Shown in pieces: positions 1-8,195 of a DNA stretch of 64,000 nt. The translations under genes were made by a program, and so were the position numbers. The notes beneath the pieces were generated by a model that saw nothing but the letters and a program-made list of their open reading frames with translations, was not told where the DNA came from and searched no databases. Source of the DNA: Armatimonadota bacterium (lineage in GTDB: Bacteria > Sysuimicrobiota > Sysuimicrobiia > Sysuimicrobiales > Humicultoraceae); the NCBI GenBank assembly GCA_031459855.1, contig JAVKHP010000001.1, positions 664,059-728,058 of the forward strand, given 5' to 3'. Numbering within the stretch: the stretch's first letter is position 1; every line of letters starts with the position of its first letter.

Positions 1-1619
1 GCGCGCTGCTTCTGTCCGCCCGAGAGCGTCACGCCGCGCTCGCCCACGGGAGTGGCGTACCCGTGGGGAAACCCGGCGATCTCTCCCGCGAGACCGGCGA
101 CCGCCGCAGCCTGCCGCACCCGCGCGCCGTCGGTGTGCATCCCATCCGACCCTGCAGCGCCTGCGGCCAACCCGTCGTGGCCTGGCGCGCCGCGGCCGCT
201 GCGTGCCCCGTCGCTGGCTGACACGGTGCGGCGGGCCGGCACCGTGCCGCTGGCCACCACACCGCCATCGGGCGCTGCGCCCGTCCCAGCCCCGTCGCGC
301 TCGGGCGCGTCGTCGCCCAGGCCGAAGGCCAGGTTCTCCTCCAGCGTGTCGGAGAACAGGAAGGGCTCCTGGGGCACGAACCCGATCTGCCGGCGCAGCG
401 CCTGGAGGTCCCAGGCCCGCACGTCGAGGCCGTCCACTAGCACCGCGCCGGCCGTGACGTCCCACAACCGCGGGATCAGCGACACCAGGGTGCTCTTGCC
501 GGCGCCGGTGGGCCCCACGATGGCCACCGTGGCGCCGGCAGGAATCACCAGCGAGACGTCCCGCAGGACCGGCGCACGGCCGTCGTAGGCGAACGTCACC
601 CCGCGGAACTCGACCGCACCCCGTCGCACCGGCGGCACCCGTGCCGCCGGCGGCGAGGCGATGGCCGGACGCAGGCTCAGGATCTCGTCGATGCGGCGCA
701 TCGACGCCAGCCCCTGCTGGGCGATGTTGGCCACCCACCCCAGGGCGATCATGGGCCACGACAGCATCATCAGGTAGCCGAAGAACTGCACCATCTGCCC
801 CAGCGTGATGCGGCCCGCCACCACCGCCACGCCGCCCTGCCAGAGCACCAGCGCCGCGGCCAGGCCGAGGATGAGGGTCATGGCGGGCCACACCGCCCCC
901 GAGGTGCGGGCCAGGCGCAGGGCGCGCGCGACGTACTCGCGGCCCGCGGCCGCGAAGGTCTGCAGCTGCGCCTGCTCCTGGGCGAACGCCTTGACGACGC
1001 GGATGCCCGAGAAGTTCTCCTGCGCCAGCGCCGAGAGCGTCGAGAACTGCGCCTGCAGCTGCTCCGAGTGGTGGTGCACCCGCCGGCCCAGCACCAGGAA
1101 GACCACGCTGACCAGGGGGAGCACCGCCAGCACCAGGAGTGCCAGGGGCGCGTCGATGGCGACCATGAACACCCCCGCCGCGGCGAACATCACCACGGTA
1201 TGGAACCCGTACATGACCCCGACGCCGACCAGCCGCCCCACCGCGGTGAGGTCGTTGGTCGCCCGGGCCATCAGGTCGCCCGTGCGCGCGTGCTGGAAGA
1301 AGCCTACCGGCAGCCGCTGCAGGTGGGCGAAGTAGGCGTTGCGGAGCTCGTACTCGATGGTCCGCGCCGCGCCCAGCAACCGCAGACGCCAGAAGAACCG
1401 CACCGCGCCGCCGGCGACGGCCACGCCCAGGTAGGCCAGCGCCAGCATGGCGAGCTGGTGGGGTGCGGCGCCGGTCCGAATGCCGTCCACCGCCAGGCGC
1501 AGCACCCAGGGGTTGGCCAGCGAGAACCCGATGCTGACCAGGCTGAGGGCGAAGCCGGTGAGGTACGCGCGCCGGTGGCGCAGGAGCAAGGCGCGCAGGC
1601 GCCGGACGCTGCTGTCCAT
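1..1619 (-). CDS. ABC exporter, fused membrane/ATPase subunit (partial)
   Basis: The 3' end lies beyond the window edge; 539 residues are visible from an ATG at 1619. The first ~310 residues form a six-helix type-I exporter domain and the rest is the nucleotide-binding domain: Walker A GPTGAGKST near residue 366, Q-loop region FVPQEPFLF, signature LSGGQ at 532. Such MsbA/LmrA-like half-transporters dimerise and export lipids or drugs; the substrate cannot be inferred. Odd: between the conserved NLAFGLG and the stretch leading to GERGVTLSGGQ there is a Gly/Ala/Asp-rich low-complexity insert at about residues 433-500 that the family lacks. The gene follows the pxpA-like gene with a 61-nt gap. 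Confidence 0.9.
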   Translation of the reverse strand, partial: MDSSVRRLRALLLRHRRAYLTGFALSLVSIGFSLANPWVLRLAVDGIRTGAAPHQLAMLALAYLGVAVAGGAVRFFWRLRLLGAARTIEYELRNAYFAHLQRLPVGFFQHARTGDLMARATNDLTAVGRLVGVGVMYGFHTVVMFAAAGVFMVAIDAPLALLVLAVLPLVSVVFLVLGRRVHHHSEQLQAQFSTLSALAQENFSGIRVVKAFAQEQAQLQTFAAAGREYVARALRLARTSGAVWPAMTLILGLAAALVLWQGGVAVVAGRITLGQMVQFFGYLMMLSWPMIALGWVANIAQQGLASMRRIDEILSLRPAIASPPAARVPPVRRGAVEFRGVTFAYDGRAPVLRDVSLVIPAGATVAIVGPTGAGKSTLVSLIPRLWDVTAGAVLVDGLDVRAWDLQALRRQIGFVPQEPFLFSDTLEENLAFGLGDDAPERDGAGTGAAPDGGVVASGTVPARRTVSASDGARSGRGAPGHDGLAAGAAGSDGMHTDGARVRQAAAVAGLAGEIAGFPHGYATPVGERGVTLSGGQKQR

Positions 1620-1680
1620 GCGAGGCGACGGTCGACCCGTCGTGACTACCGCACCGGAGCGACGCCGTGTCCGCTCACGA

Positions 1681-2442
1681 TCAGTCCTCCGGGGGGGCCA
1701 GGCGCACGCCCGCGCGTTCCAGCGCGGCGCGTGCGGCCGCGGCCAGCGCCGGGGCCCCCGGCGTGTCGCTGTGGACGCACAGCGTGCGCGGGCGCAGCGT
1801 GACCGGCGTGCCGTCGGTGGCTTCCACGACGCCCTCGGTGGCGAAGCGGACGGCCCTGGCGGCGACGCGCGCGGGGTCGGTGAGCAACGCGCCGGGGAGT
1901 GCGCGGGGCACCAGCGTCCCGTCGGCGCGGTACCCCCGGTCGAGGAACCCCTCGGCGGCCACGCGCACCCCGCGGGCCCGGGCAGCGGCCGCCATCGGCG
2001 AGCCGGGCGGCGCGTAGAGCCACAGCCCGGGGAACGCGGCCGCCGCGGCCACGATGGCGCCGGCGACCGCGTCGTCACGCTCGGCGAGGTTGTAGAGGGC
2101 CCCGTGGGCCTTCACGTGGCGCAGCCGGACGCCCTCGGCCGCCGCCAGCGCCGCGACCGCGCCGATCTGGTAGATGAGCATGTCGGTCAGCTCGTCCGGG
2201 GGAATCTGCATCGCCCGTCGCCCGAAGCCCTGGAGGTCGGGAAACCCGGGGTGGGCGCCCACGGACACGCCGCGCGCGGCCGCGGCCCGGATCGTCCGGC
2301 GGATCACCACCGGATCACCGCCGTGGTAGCCGCACGCGACGTTGATCGAGGTCACCGACGTCAGCAGCTCGTCGTCGGCGCCGATCGTGTAGGCGCCGAA
2401 CCCCTCGCCGCCGTCGGCGTTCAGGTCGATCACTGCCGTCAC
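1681..2442 (-). CDS. pxpA: 5-oxoprolinase subunit A (LamB/YcsF family)
   Basis: A 253-residue protein of the LamB/YcsF family, with the N-terminal signature DLNADGGEGFG, then NVACGYHGGDP, SVGAHPGFPD and VKAHGALYN typical of PxpA. In characterised bacteria PxpA works with PxpB and PxpC to cleave 5-oxoproline to glutamate using ATP; pxpB and pxpC are not in this window. The start is GTG at 2442, chosen because an AAGGAGGGAAG ribosome site sits just upstream. It lies in a row of minus-strand genes behind the hydrolase at 2527-3174 (84-nt gap). Identification is strong; function without PxpB/C nearby is inferred from the family. Confidence 0.9.
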   Translation of the reverse strand: MTAVIDLNADGGEGFGAYTIGADDELLTSVTSINVACGYHGGDPVVIRRTIRAAAARGVSVGAHPGFPDLQGFGRRAMQIPPDELTDMLIYQIGAVAALAAAEGVRLRHVKAHGALYNLAERDDAVAGAIVAAAAAFPGLWLYAPPGSPMAAAARARGVRVAAEGFLDRGYRADGTLVPRALPGALLTDPARVAARAVRFATEGVVEATDGTPVTLRPRTLCVHSDTPGAPALAAAARAALERAGVRLAPPED

Positions 2443-2526
2443 GCGTGCTTCCCTCCTTATGCGCGCCTCGGGTGAATGCCTCAGGGACGGCCCCCCGCCG
2501 TCGGCGCCCGGTGGCCGCCTGGGCCG

Positions 2527-3174
2527 CTAGGCACCCGCCGCCGGCGACAGCCCGATCAGGAAGGGGTTCGTGCGCCGCTCCGCGCCCACGGTCGTGGCCG
2601 GCCCGTGCCCGTTGTACAGCACGGTCGCGTCGGGCAGCGTCAGGATGTGGCGCGCGATCGACCGCAGCAACGTGTCGTAGTCGCCACCCGGCAGGTCGGT
2701 GCGGCCGATGCTGCCCTGGAAGATCACGTCGCCCACGAACGCCAGGCCGTCGCCGATCAGGCAGAGGTGCCCGGGGCTGTGGCCGGGCGTGTGGACCACC
2801 CGAAACGTCCGGCCGGCCAGGGTCACCACCTCGCCGTCGCGCAGCAAGCGGGTCGGTGGGGGCGGGGGCGGGATCGAGACGCCGAACAGCAGCAGCGCCC
2901 GCTCGGCTGCCACCTGCAGCACCGGCAGCTCGTCTTCGTGGAGCAGGAAGGGCGCGCCGGTGGCCTCGACCAGCGGCCCCACGGCACCCACGTGGTCGAA
3001 GTGGGCGTGCGTGGCGACGATCGCTTCGACGGTGAGCCGGTGGTGCGCCACGACCGCCAGCACGCGCTCGGGGTCGTCACCGGGGTCGATGATCGCGCCG
3101 GCCCGCGTCGCCTCGTCGCCGATGACGTACGCGTTGGTCCCCACGGGCCCCAGCTGCAGGGCTTCGAGGATCAT
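2527..3174 (-). CDS. Metallo-beta-lactamase-fold hydrolase (glyoxalase II-like)
   Basis: A 215-residue soluble hydrolase of the glyoxalase II-like branch. The metal motif THAHFDHVGA (HxHxDH) lies near residue 55, followed by HTPGHSPGH and GDVIFQGSIGRTDLP, and a C-terminal NGHGPATT. These supply the ligands for a di-metal site. Members hydrolyse hydroxyacyl-glutathione or similar thioesters; the substrate here is unknown. Its ATG overlaps the stop of the upstream 103-residue gene as ATGA, so the two are probably translationally coupled. Confidence 0.88.
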   Translation of the reverse strand: MILEALQLGPVGTNAYVIGDEATRAGAIIDPGDDPERVLAVVAHHRLTVEAIVATHAHFDHVGAVGPLVEATGAPFLLHEDELPVLQVAAERALLLFGVSIPPPPPPTRLLRDGEVVTLAGRTFRVVHTPGHSPGHLCLIGDGLAFVGDVIFQGSIGRTDLPGGDYDTLLRSIARHILTLPDATVLYNGHGPATTVGAERRTNPFLIGLSPAAGA

Positions 3175-3482
3175 GGCCGCCGCGGGGCGCGGCCGGGCCC
3201 GGCGGCGGGAATAGCCGCGCTGCGCGCCGTCGTAAACCCGGCCAGGTACCGGCGCGCCGCCTCCAGGCGGTCACGCAGGCGGGCGTCGGCATCGGGCGCC
3301 TCCAGGTCGTCGGCCGGCAGGAACAGGAGCGCGTGCGCGTCGCCCAGGACCAGGTTGTAGTAGACACCAGCGTAGGGCGCGTCGACCCAGCGGATCGACC
3401 CCCGCTCGACGACGAGCGCAGGGTCGATCGCCCGGGCGACCTCGCGCAGCCGCCGGTAGACATCGGTTTCGGACCGTCCCAT
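3171..3482 (-). CDS. Conserved-looking hypothetical protein, 103 aa
   Basis: I do not recognise a family. The protein starts at the ATG at 3482 (MGRSETDVYRRLREVARAI) and is basic, with an aromatic central part (GVYYNLVLGDAHALLFLPADDL) and an Arg/Ala/Pro-rich tail. No signal peptide or membrane segment is evident. It runs divergently from the thioredoxin-like gene, only 33 nt away, so its leader must be very short. Its TGA overlaps the ATG of the hydrolase at 3174, which supports a real, co-translated gene. Confidence 0.65.
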   Translation of the reverse strand: MGRSETDVYRRLREVARAIDPALVVERGSIRWVDAPYAGVYYNLVLGDAHALLFLPADDLEAPDADARLRDRLEAARRYLAGFTTARSAAIPAAGPGRAPRRP

Positions 3483-3515
3483 GGTGCTACGATTGTACCG
3501 TAGGAGGACGACGAC

Positions 3516-4076
3516 ATGAACTGGCAACATGCCTGGGAGCGTGGGCTCCCGTACGCCGAGTTTCTGGCGCAGTACGGCGAGGAACGCCACCGGGAACGGT
3601 GGCAGCGCGTCTACGACCAGGTGGTCCTCGACGACGCCCAGCGGGCGCTGCTGGCGGGGTTTGTCCGCACGATGCACCTGCTGTGCGTGGCCGGCGCGTG
3701 GTGCGGGGACTGCGTGCTGCAGGGCCCCATCCTGCAGCGCATCGCCGAGGCCGCGCCGGCCATCGCCCTGCGGTTCCTCGACCGCGACGCGCACCCCGAC
3801 GTCGGGGACGCGCTGGTCCTCAACGCGGGCCGGCGCATCCCCGTGGTCCTCTTCCTCGCCGAGGACTTCGAGGAGTGCGGCCGGTACGGCGACCGTACCC
3901 TGTCGGTCTACCGGCGGATGGCCCGGGACCGGCTGGGACCCGCGTGCCCCACGGGCATCGTGCCGCCCGACGACCAGTACCTCCAGGCCGTGACCCGCGA
4001 CTGGCTGGACGAAGTGGAGCGGGTGCAGCTCATGCTGCGCCTCTCGCCGCGGCTGCGGGCCCGGCACGGCGACTAA
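3516..4076 (+). CDS. Thioredoxin-family protein
   Basis: A 186-residue cytoplasmic protein with a thioredoxin-like fold. The redox motif is WCGDC near residue 62, followed by FLDRDAHPDVGDALVLNAGRRIPVVLFL, in which IPVV includes the cis-proline position. The variant CGDC (rather than CGPC) is common in the thioredoxin_9-like branch that acts on unknown thiol substrates. The ATG at 3516 follows TAGGAGGACGACGAC, a good ribosome site. A TACGAT hexamer at 3488-3493 may be its -10 box. No partner reductase is visible nearby. Confidence 0.82.
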   Translation: MNWQHAWERGLPYAEFLAQYGEERHRERWQRVYDQVVLDDAQRALLAGFVRTMHLLCVAGAWCGDCVLQGPILQRIAEAAPAIALRFLDRDAHPDVGDALVLNAGRRIPVVLFLAEDFEECGRYGDRTLSVYRRMARDRLGPACPTGIVPPDDQYLQAVTRDWLDEVERVQLMLRLSPRLRARHGD

Positions 4077-4098
4077 CGCACCGCGGCTGCCAACGCAG

Positions 4099-4800
4099 TT
4101 GCACCCGGCCGATCGTTGGAACGCCACCCTCGCCCGCCTCGCCGGCGGGCTCATCGTGTCGTGCCAGGCGCGCCCCGACAACCCGCTGCACGGCCCGCAG
4201 TTCATGGCGGCCATGGCCCGCGCGGCGGCAGACGGTGGGGCCGTGGCCGTGCGGGTCAATGGCCCCGACGACGTGCGGGCGGTACGCGCGGCGGTCGCGG
4301 TGCCCATCGTCGGCCTCTACAAGCGGTCGCTGGATGCCTCGCCCGTGACGATCACGCCGACCTTCGCAGACGCCGCAGCCGTGGCGGAGGCCGGGGCGGA
4401 CATCATCGCCCTCGACGGCACGCGCCGACCGCGCCCCGGCGGCCTGACGCTGGAGGTCCTGATCGCGCGCGTGCACACCGAGCTCGGGCGCCCCGTGCTG
4501 GCCGACGTGGGCGACCTGGCCGACGGCCTGGCCGCCGCGGCGGCGGGCGCCGACGCGGTGGCGACGACGCTGGCGGGCTACCTGGACCCCGCCCAGCCGC
4601 CGCCGGAGGACCCGGATCTGGACCTCGTCGGTGCCCTGGCGGCGCGCCTGTCGGTGCCGGTCATCGCCGAGGGGCGCATCCGCACGCCCGCCCAGGCGCG
4701 GATGGCGCTGGCGCGAGGGGCGTTCGCCGTGGTCGTGGGCACGGCCATCACGAACCCGCGGGAGATCACGCGGTGGTTCGTGGCGGCCCTCCGAGCATGA
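4099..4800 (+). CDS. nanE: Putative N-acetylmannosamine-6-phosphate 2-epimerase
   Basis: A 233-residue TIM-barrel protein with NanE features: GGLIVSCQARPDNPLHGP at the N-terminus, the lysine in GLYKRSLD, ITPTFADAAAVAEAGADII, IALDGTRRPRP and the C-terminal AEGRIRTPAQA. NanE converts ManNAc-6-phosphate to GlcNAc-6-phosphate in sialic acid breakdown. The start is an unsupported TTG at 4099 with no clear ribosome site, and an internal start is possible. It lies directly upstream of a sugar importer, which may deliver the precursor, although no NanA, NanK or NagA gene is seen. Confidence 0.82.
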   Translation: MHPADRWNATLARLAGGLIVSCQARPDNPLHGPQFMAAMARAAADGGAVAVRVNGPDDVRAVRAAVAVPIVGLYKRSLDASPVTITPTFADAAAVAEAGADIIALDGTRRPRPGGLTLEVLIARVHTELGRPVLADVGDLADGLAAAAAGADAVATTLAGYLDPAQPPPEDPDLDLVGALAARLSVPVIAEGRIRTPAQARMALARGAFAVVVGTAITNPREITRWFVAALRA

Positions 4801-4819
4801 CCGCCAGCCCCTCGCGGCC

Positions 4820-4864
4820 ATCGGACCCCGACCCGATCGCCCAGGCGGCGGCATCTGTCATAAT
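4820..4864 (+). promoter_or_regulatory. 18-bp dyad operator plus -10 box, sugar importer
   Basis: The dyad ATCGGAC-CCCG-ACCCGAT occupies 4820-4837, and a -10 hexamer CATAAT lies at 4859-4864, 30.5 bp from the dyad centre. No -35 hexamer is visible. The predicted start point near 4871 would serve the binding-protein gene at 4929. It is a member of the window-wide operator family. Confidence 0.6.
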
Positions 4865-4928
4865 GAACATGAACCCGTCCGCCGATGGCACAGGTAGCTG
4901 ACGATCGGAGACAAGGAGGGACCTGGCC

Positions 4929-6179
4929 GTGAGACGAGTCCTGGCAGTCGCGCTGGGCGTGCTGGTGGTCGCAACGCTGGCGCCGACCGTGGGGGCGCAA
5001 GCGCCGGTGAAGCTCACGTTCTGGAGCTGGCGCACCGAGGACAAGTGGGCCTACGACCGGATCATCCGGGTGTTCGAGCAGCGCAACCCCGGGATCAAGG
5101 TCGAGTTCATCCCCTTCCGGCAGGTGGAGTACAACACGATCCTGTCGTCGGCGCTGCAGGCGGGCCGCGGGCCGGACATCATCCACCTGCGGGCCTACGG
5201 CGGGCTGGAGCAGTTCGCGGCCCCCGGGTACCTGCTCCCCCTGGACTACGACCAGGTGCCCGAGTTGCGCCGGTTCCCGCTGCAGACCATGGTGGGCGCC
5301 CGCAGCCGCAAGGACGGCAGGATCTACGGCGTGCCCTTCGCCACCCAGACGCTGGTGATCTTCTACAACAAGCGCATCTTCCGGGAGGCCGGGGTGTCGC
5401 CCCCGCGGGACTGGGACGGCTTCCTCGGCCTGATGAAGACCCTCAAGGAGAAGGGCATCACGCCGCTGGCCAACGGCGGCAAGGACGGCTGGACGCTGGA
5501 GGTCGTCTCGGGGGTGATCGCGCCCAACTTCTACGGCGGCACCACGTTCTACGAGGCCGTCACCCGCGGCCAGACCACGTTCCGTGACCCGGCCTACACC
5601 GGCGCCATCGCCAAACTGCTGGACCTGCGCCCCTACATGCCGCAGGGGTTCATGGGTGTCGACTACGCCACGATGCAGCAGCTGTTCCTCAACGAGCAGG
5701 CGGCCATGTTCATCGGCGGCGCGTGGGAGATCGGGTTCTTCAAGCAGCAGAACAGGACCCTCGAGTTCGACGTGTTCCCCGGCCCGCCGCCCCGCGCGGA
5801 CCAGGTGCCGTGGGTCTCGTCGTTCGCCGACGGCAACTACGGCATCAACGCCAAGACGGCGCACCCTGAGGCGGCCCTGAAGTTCATCCGCTTCACGGCC
5901 ACCACCGAGTTCGGGCAGATGTTCACCGACCTGCTGGCCCAGATGTCGGCGGTGCCCGGCGTCGTGATCAAGGATCCGGTGCTCAAGCGGGTGCAGGAGA
6001 TGAACCGCAAGGCTACGCCCTACATCATGCTGGTCGGCTTCCGGTGGCAGACGCCGACGGGGTCGACCCTGCTGCAGAGCGCGCTCCAGGCCATGATGGC
6101 GGGCCAGATGACGCCGCAACAGGTGGGCGAGGAGGTGACGCGGGGGCTGGCCGCCTGGGTGGATGCCTTCCGGCGGTAG
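4929..6179 (+). CDS. Sugar ABC transporter substrate-binding protein
   Basis: A 416-residue extracellular solute-binding protein of the family 1 (maltose/multiple sugar) type. It has a signal peptide (MRRVLAVALGVLVVATLAP, cut near GAQA), then KLTFWSWRTEDKW and VPFATQTLVIFYNKRIFREAG, the typical hinge region. It would capture an oligosaccharide outside the membrane and hand it to the two permeases that follow. The GTG start at 4929 has the ribosome site AAGGAGGG. It is first in the operon 4929-8134 and lies behind an operator-promoter at 4820-4864. Confidence 0.93.
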   Translation: MRRVLAVALGVLVVATLAPTVGAQAPVKLTFWSWRTEDKWAYDRIIRVFEQRNPGIKVEFIPFRQVEYNTILSSALQAGRGPDIIHLRAYGGLEQFAAPGYLLPLDYDQVPELRRFPLQTMVGARSRKDGRIYGVPFATQTLVIFYNKRIFREAGVSPPRDWDGFLGLMKTLKEKGITPLANGGKDGWTLEVVSGVIAPNFYGGTTFYEAVTRGQTTFRDPAYTGAIAKLLDLRPYMPQGFMGVDYATMQQLFLNEQAAMFIGGAWEIGFFKQQNRTLEFDVFPGPPPRADQVPWVSSFADGNYGINAKTAHPEAALKFIRFTATTEFGQMFTDLLAQMSAVPGVVIKDPVLKRVQEMNRKATPYIMLVGFRWQTPTGSTLLQSALQAMMAGQMTPQQVGEEVTRGLAAWVDAFRR

Positions 6180-7197
6180 TCCGCCCCGCACGCTGGCGCA
6201 CCCTGCGGGCGCGGGCCGTGCCGGGCGAGCCGGGCTGGCGCGCCTGCGTCCGCCCGCCGCGCTCGGGCAGCCGCGCCTCCGGCTGAGCCTCCGGACCGGC
6301 CGGCGCCTGTGGCTGGTGGTCTTCCTGGCGCCGGCCGTCCTGCTCTTCGCCACGTTCATCACCTACCCGATCGTCTCGGCGCTGGCCTACAGCCTGTTCC
6401 GCTGGGAGGGGATCGGCCGCCGGGAGTTCATCGGGCTGGGCAACTTCGTCCGGCTGTTCGCGACGTTTCCCTACCCGCGGCTCCTGTGGAACGCCTTCTG
6501 GCACAACGTGGCGGTCTTCGTGCTCACCATGGTCGTCCAGAACCTGACGGCGCTGGGCCTGGCCCTGCTGCTGGCCCGCAACCCGCGGGGCGCGCGGGCC
6601 TACCGCGTGGTGTTCTTCCTGCCCGTGACGCTGTCGCTGGTGATCGTGGGCTTTCTGTGGGGGCTGTTCCTCAACCCCATCTTTGGCGTCGTGAACAAGG
6701 CGCTGGCGCTGGCGGGCCTGGGCCACCTGGCGCGCCCGTGGTTGGGCGATCCCGCCACGGCGCTGGTGACCCTCGTGCTGGTGAACGCGTGGCGGTGGCT
6801 GGGCTTCCCCACCCTCGTCTTCCTGGCCGGCATCCACGCCGTGCCCGACGACTACCTGGAAGCCGCCCGCATCGACGGCGCCTCGGAGTGGGACGTGACG
6901 CGGCGGATCGTCTTCCCGCTGCTGGCCCCCGCGGTGACGATCATCGTCATCCTGACCTTCATCGGCTCGTTCAACTGGTTCGAGCTGCCCTACGTCATGG
7001 CCGGGGTGGCGGGCGCGCCCAACCGCGCCACCGACGTGCTCGGTCTGTTCTTCTACCGCATGGCGTTCGGCGAGGTGGACACCGGGCTGCAGGACATCGG
7101 GATCGGCTCGGCCATCGCGGTGCTGATGTTCGCGTTGCTGGCGGGCGTCTCCACCGTAGGAGCGGTGTTGCTGCGGCGGCGCGAGGTAGAGTACTGA
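6163..7197 (+). CDS. Sugar ABC transporter permease, MalF-like
   Basis: A 344-residue inner-membrane permease. After a basic N-terminus it has six predicted helices starting at LWLVVFLAPAVLLFATF, and the EAA loop YLEAARIDGASEWDVTRR followed by IVFPLLAP, which docks the ATPase. The ATG at 6163 overlaps the binding-protein gene by 17 nt; a later internal start is possible because the first ~45 residues are Pro/Arg/Gly-rich and unlike the family. The partner permease is the gene at 7307. Confidence 0.92.
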   Translation: MPSGGSPPRTLAHPAGAGRAGRAGLARLRPPAALGQPRLRLSLRTGRRLWLVVFLAPAVLLFATFITYPIVSALAYSLFRWEGIGRREFIGLGNFVRLFATFPYPRLLWNAFWHNVAVFVLTMVVQNLTALGLALLLARNPRGARAYRVVFFLPVTLSLVIVGFLWGLFLNPIFGVVNKALALAGLGHLARPWLGDPATALVTLVLVNAWRWLGFPTLVFLAGIHAVPDDYLEAARIDGASEWDVTRRIVFPLLAPAVTIIVILTFIGSFNWFELPYVMAGVAGAPNRATDVLGLFFYRMAFGEVDTGLQDIGIGSAIAVLMFALLAGVSTVGAVLLRRREVEY

Positions 7198-7306
7198 TGC
7201 AACGGTCGGGCGGGGCCAGGCGGGCGGGGCGTACGCGCCACCGGGCCACGGCGCGCGGTAGCACAACGAGGACACGGCCAGGCGGGGCCGACAGCGGAGA
7301 CCAGGC

Positions 7307-8134
7307 GTGAGCGGCCGGTCGGGGTGGGCCCTCGTCGTCCAGGCGGTGCTGGTGGCCAACGCCGTCCTGGTGCTGGCACCCATGGCCATCATGGTGATGT
7401 CGGCGTTCAAGTCGACGCGGGAGATCTTCCAGAACCCCTTCGGGCTGCCGGCCGTCTGGCGCCTGGAGAACTTCCAGCGGGTGTGGGTCGAGGCGCGCTT
7501 TGGGGCCTACTTCCAGAACAGCGTGGTCGTGACCGTGGTCTCGGTGGCCGTGCTGGTCGTCCTGGGCGCCATGGCCGGCTACGCCCTGGGGCGGTTCGCC
7601 TTCCGCGGCAACGACGCGCTCTACCTCTACTTCCTCAGCGGCCTGATGCTTCCGGTGCGGCTGGGCGTCGTGCCGCTGTTCATCCTCATGCGCAACCTGG
7701 GCTTGCTGGACACCCTGTGGGCCCTGATCCTGGTCTACGCCGCCTCGGGGCTGCCCAGCGCCATCTTCATCCTCACCGGCTTCTTCCGCACGCTGCCCGC
7801 CGACCTGGAGGGCGCGGCCCGCATCGACGGCGCCAGCGAGTGGACGATCTTCACGCGCATCATGCTGCCGCTGGTGCGGCCGGCACTGGTCATCGTGACG
7901 ATCTACAACGCCATCCCCATCTGGAACGACTTCTTCTTCCCGCTGGTCTTCATCCAGTCCGACGCGCGCAAGACGCTGCCCCAGGGCATGACGGTCTTCT
8001 TCGGCCAGTACTACACCGACTACGCCACGCTGTTCGCGGGCCTGACGCTGGCCGCCGTGCCCGTCGTGGCCCTGTACGTGCTGCTCTCGCAGCACTTCAT
8101 CCGCGGGCTGACGGCCGGGGCGGTGAAGGGCTAG
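7307..8134 (+). CDS. Sugar ABC transporter permease, MalG-like
   Basis: A 275-residue inner-membrane permease with about six helices. MVMSAFKSTREIFQNP is the usual N-terminal periplasmic entry, and the EAA loop is LEGAARIDGASEWTIFTR followed by IMLPLVRP. It forms the heterodimeric channel with the preceding permease. The GTG at 7307 is preceded by GGAGACCAGGC. A 109-nt gap separates it from the first permease. No ATP-binding subunit follows, so the importer probably uses a shared MsmX/UgpC-type ATPase encoded elsewhere. Confidence 0.93.
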   Translation: MSGRSGWALVVQAVLVANAVLVLAPMAIMVMSAFKSTREIFQNPFGLPAVWRLENFQRVWVEARFGAYFQNSVVVTVVSVAVLVVLGAMAGYALGRFAFRGNDALYLYFLSGLMLPVRLGVVPLFILMRNLGLLDTLWALILVYAASGLPSAIFILTGFFRTLPADLEGAARIDGASEWTIFTRIMLPLVRPALVIVTIYNAIPIWNDFFFPLVFIQSDARKTLPQGMTVFFGQYYTDYATLFAGLTLAAVPVVALYVLLSQHFIRGLTAGAVKG

Positions 8135-8195
8135 TGCGGCGTGCGCGGCGCGCCATGCCGTGCACGGGACGCGGCGGCCGTGGGGGAGGATGCGG

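Noticed and set aside
52-588. Plus-strand open frame over the ABC exporter gene
   Set aside because: It is the complement of the exporter nucleotide-binding domain; composition is Pro/Arg/Ser-rich with no domain motif and no ribosome site.
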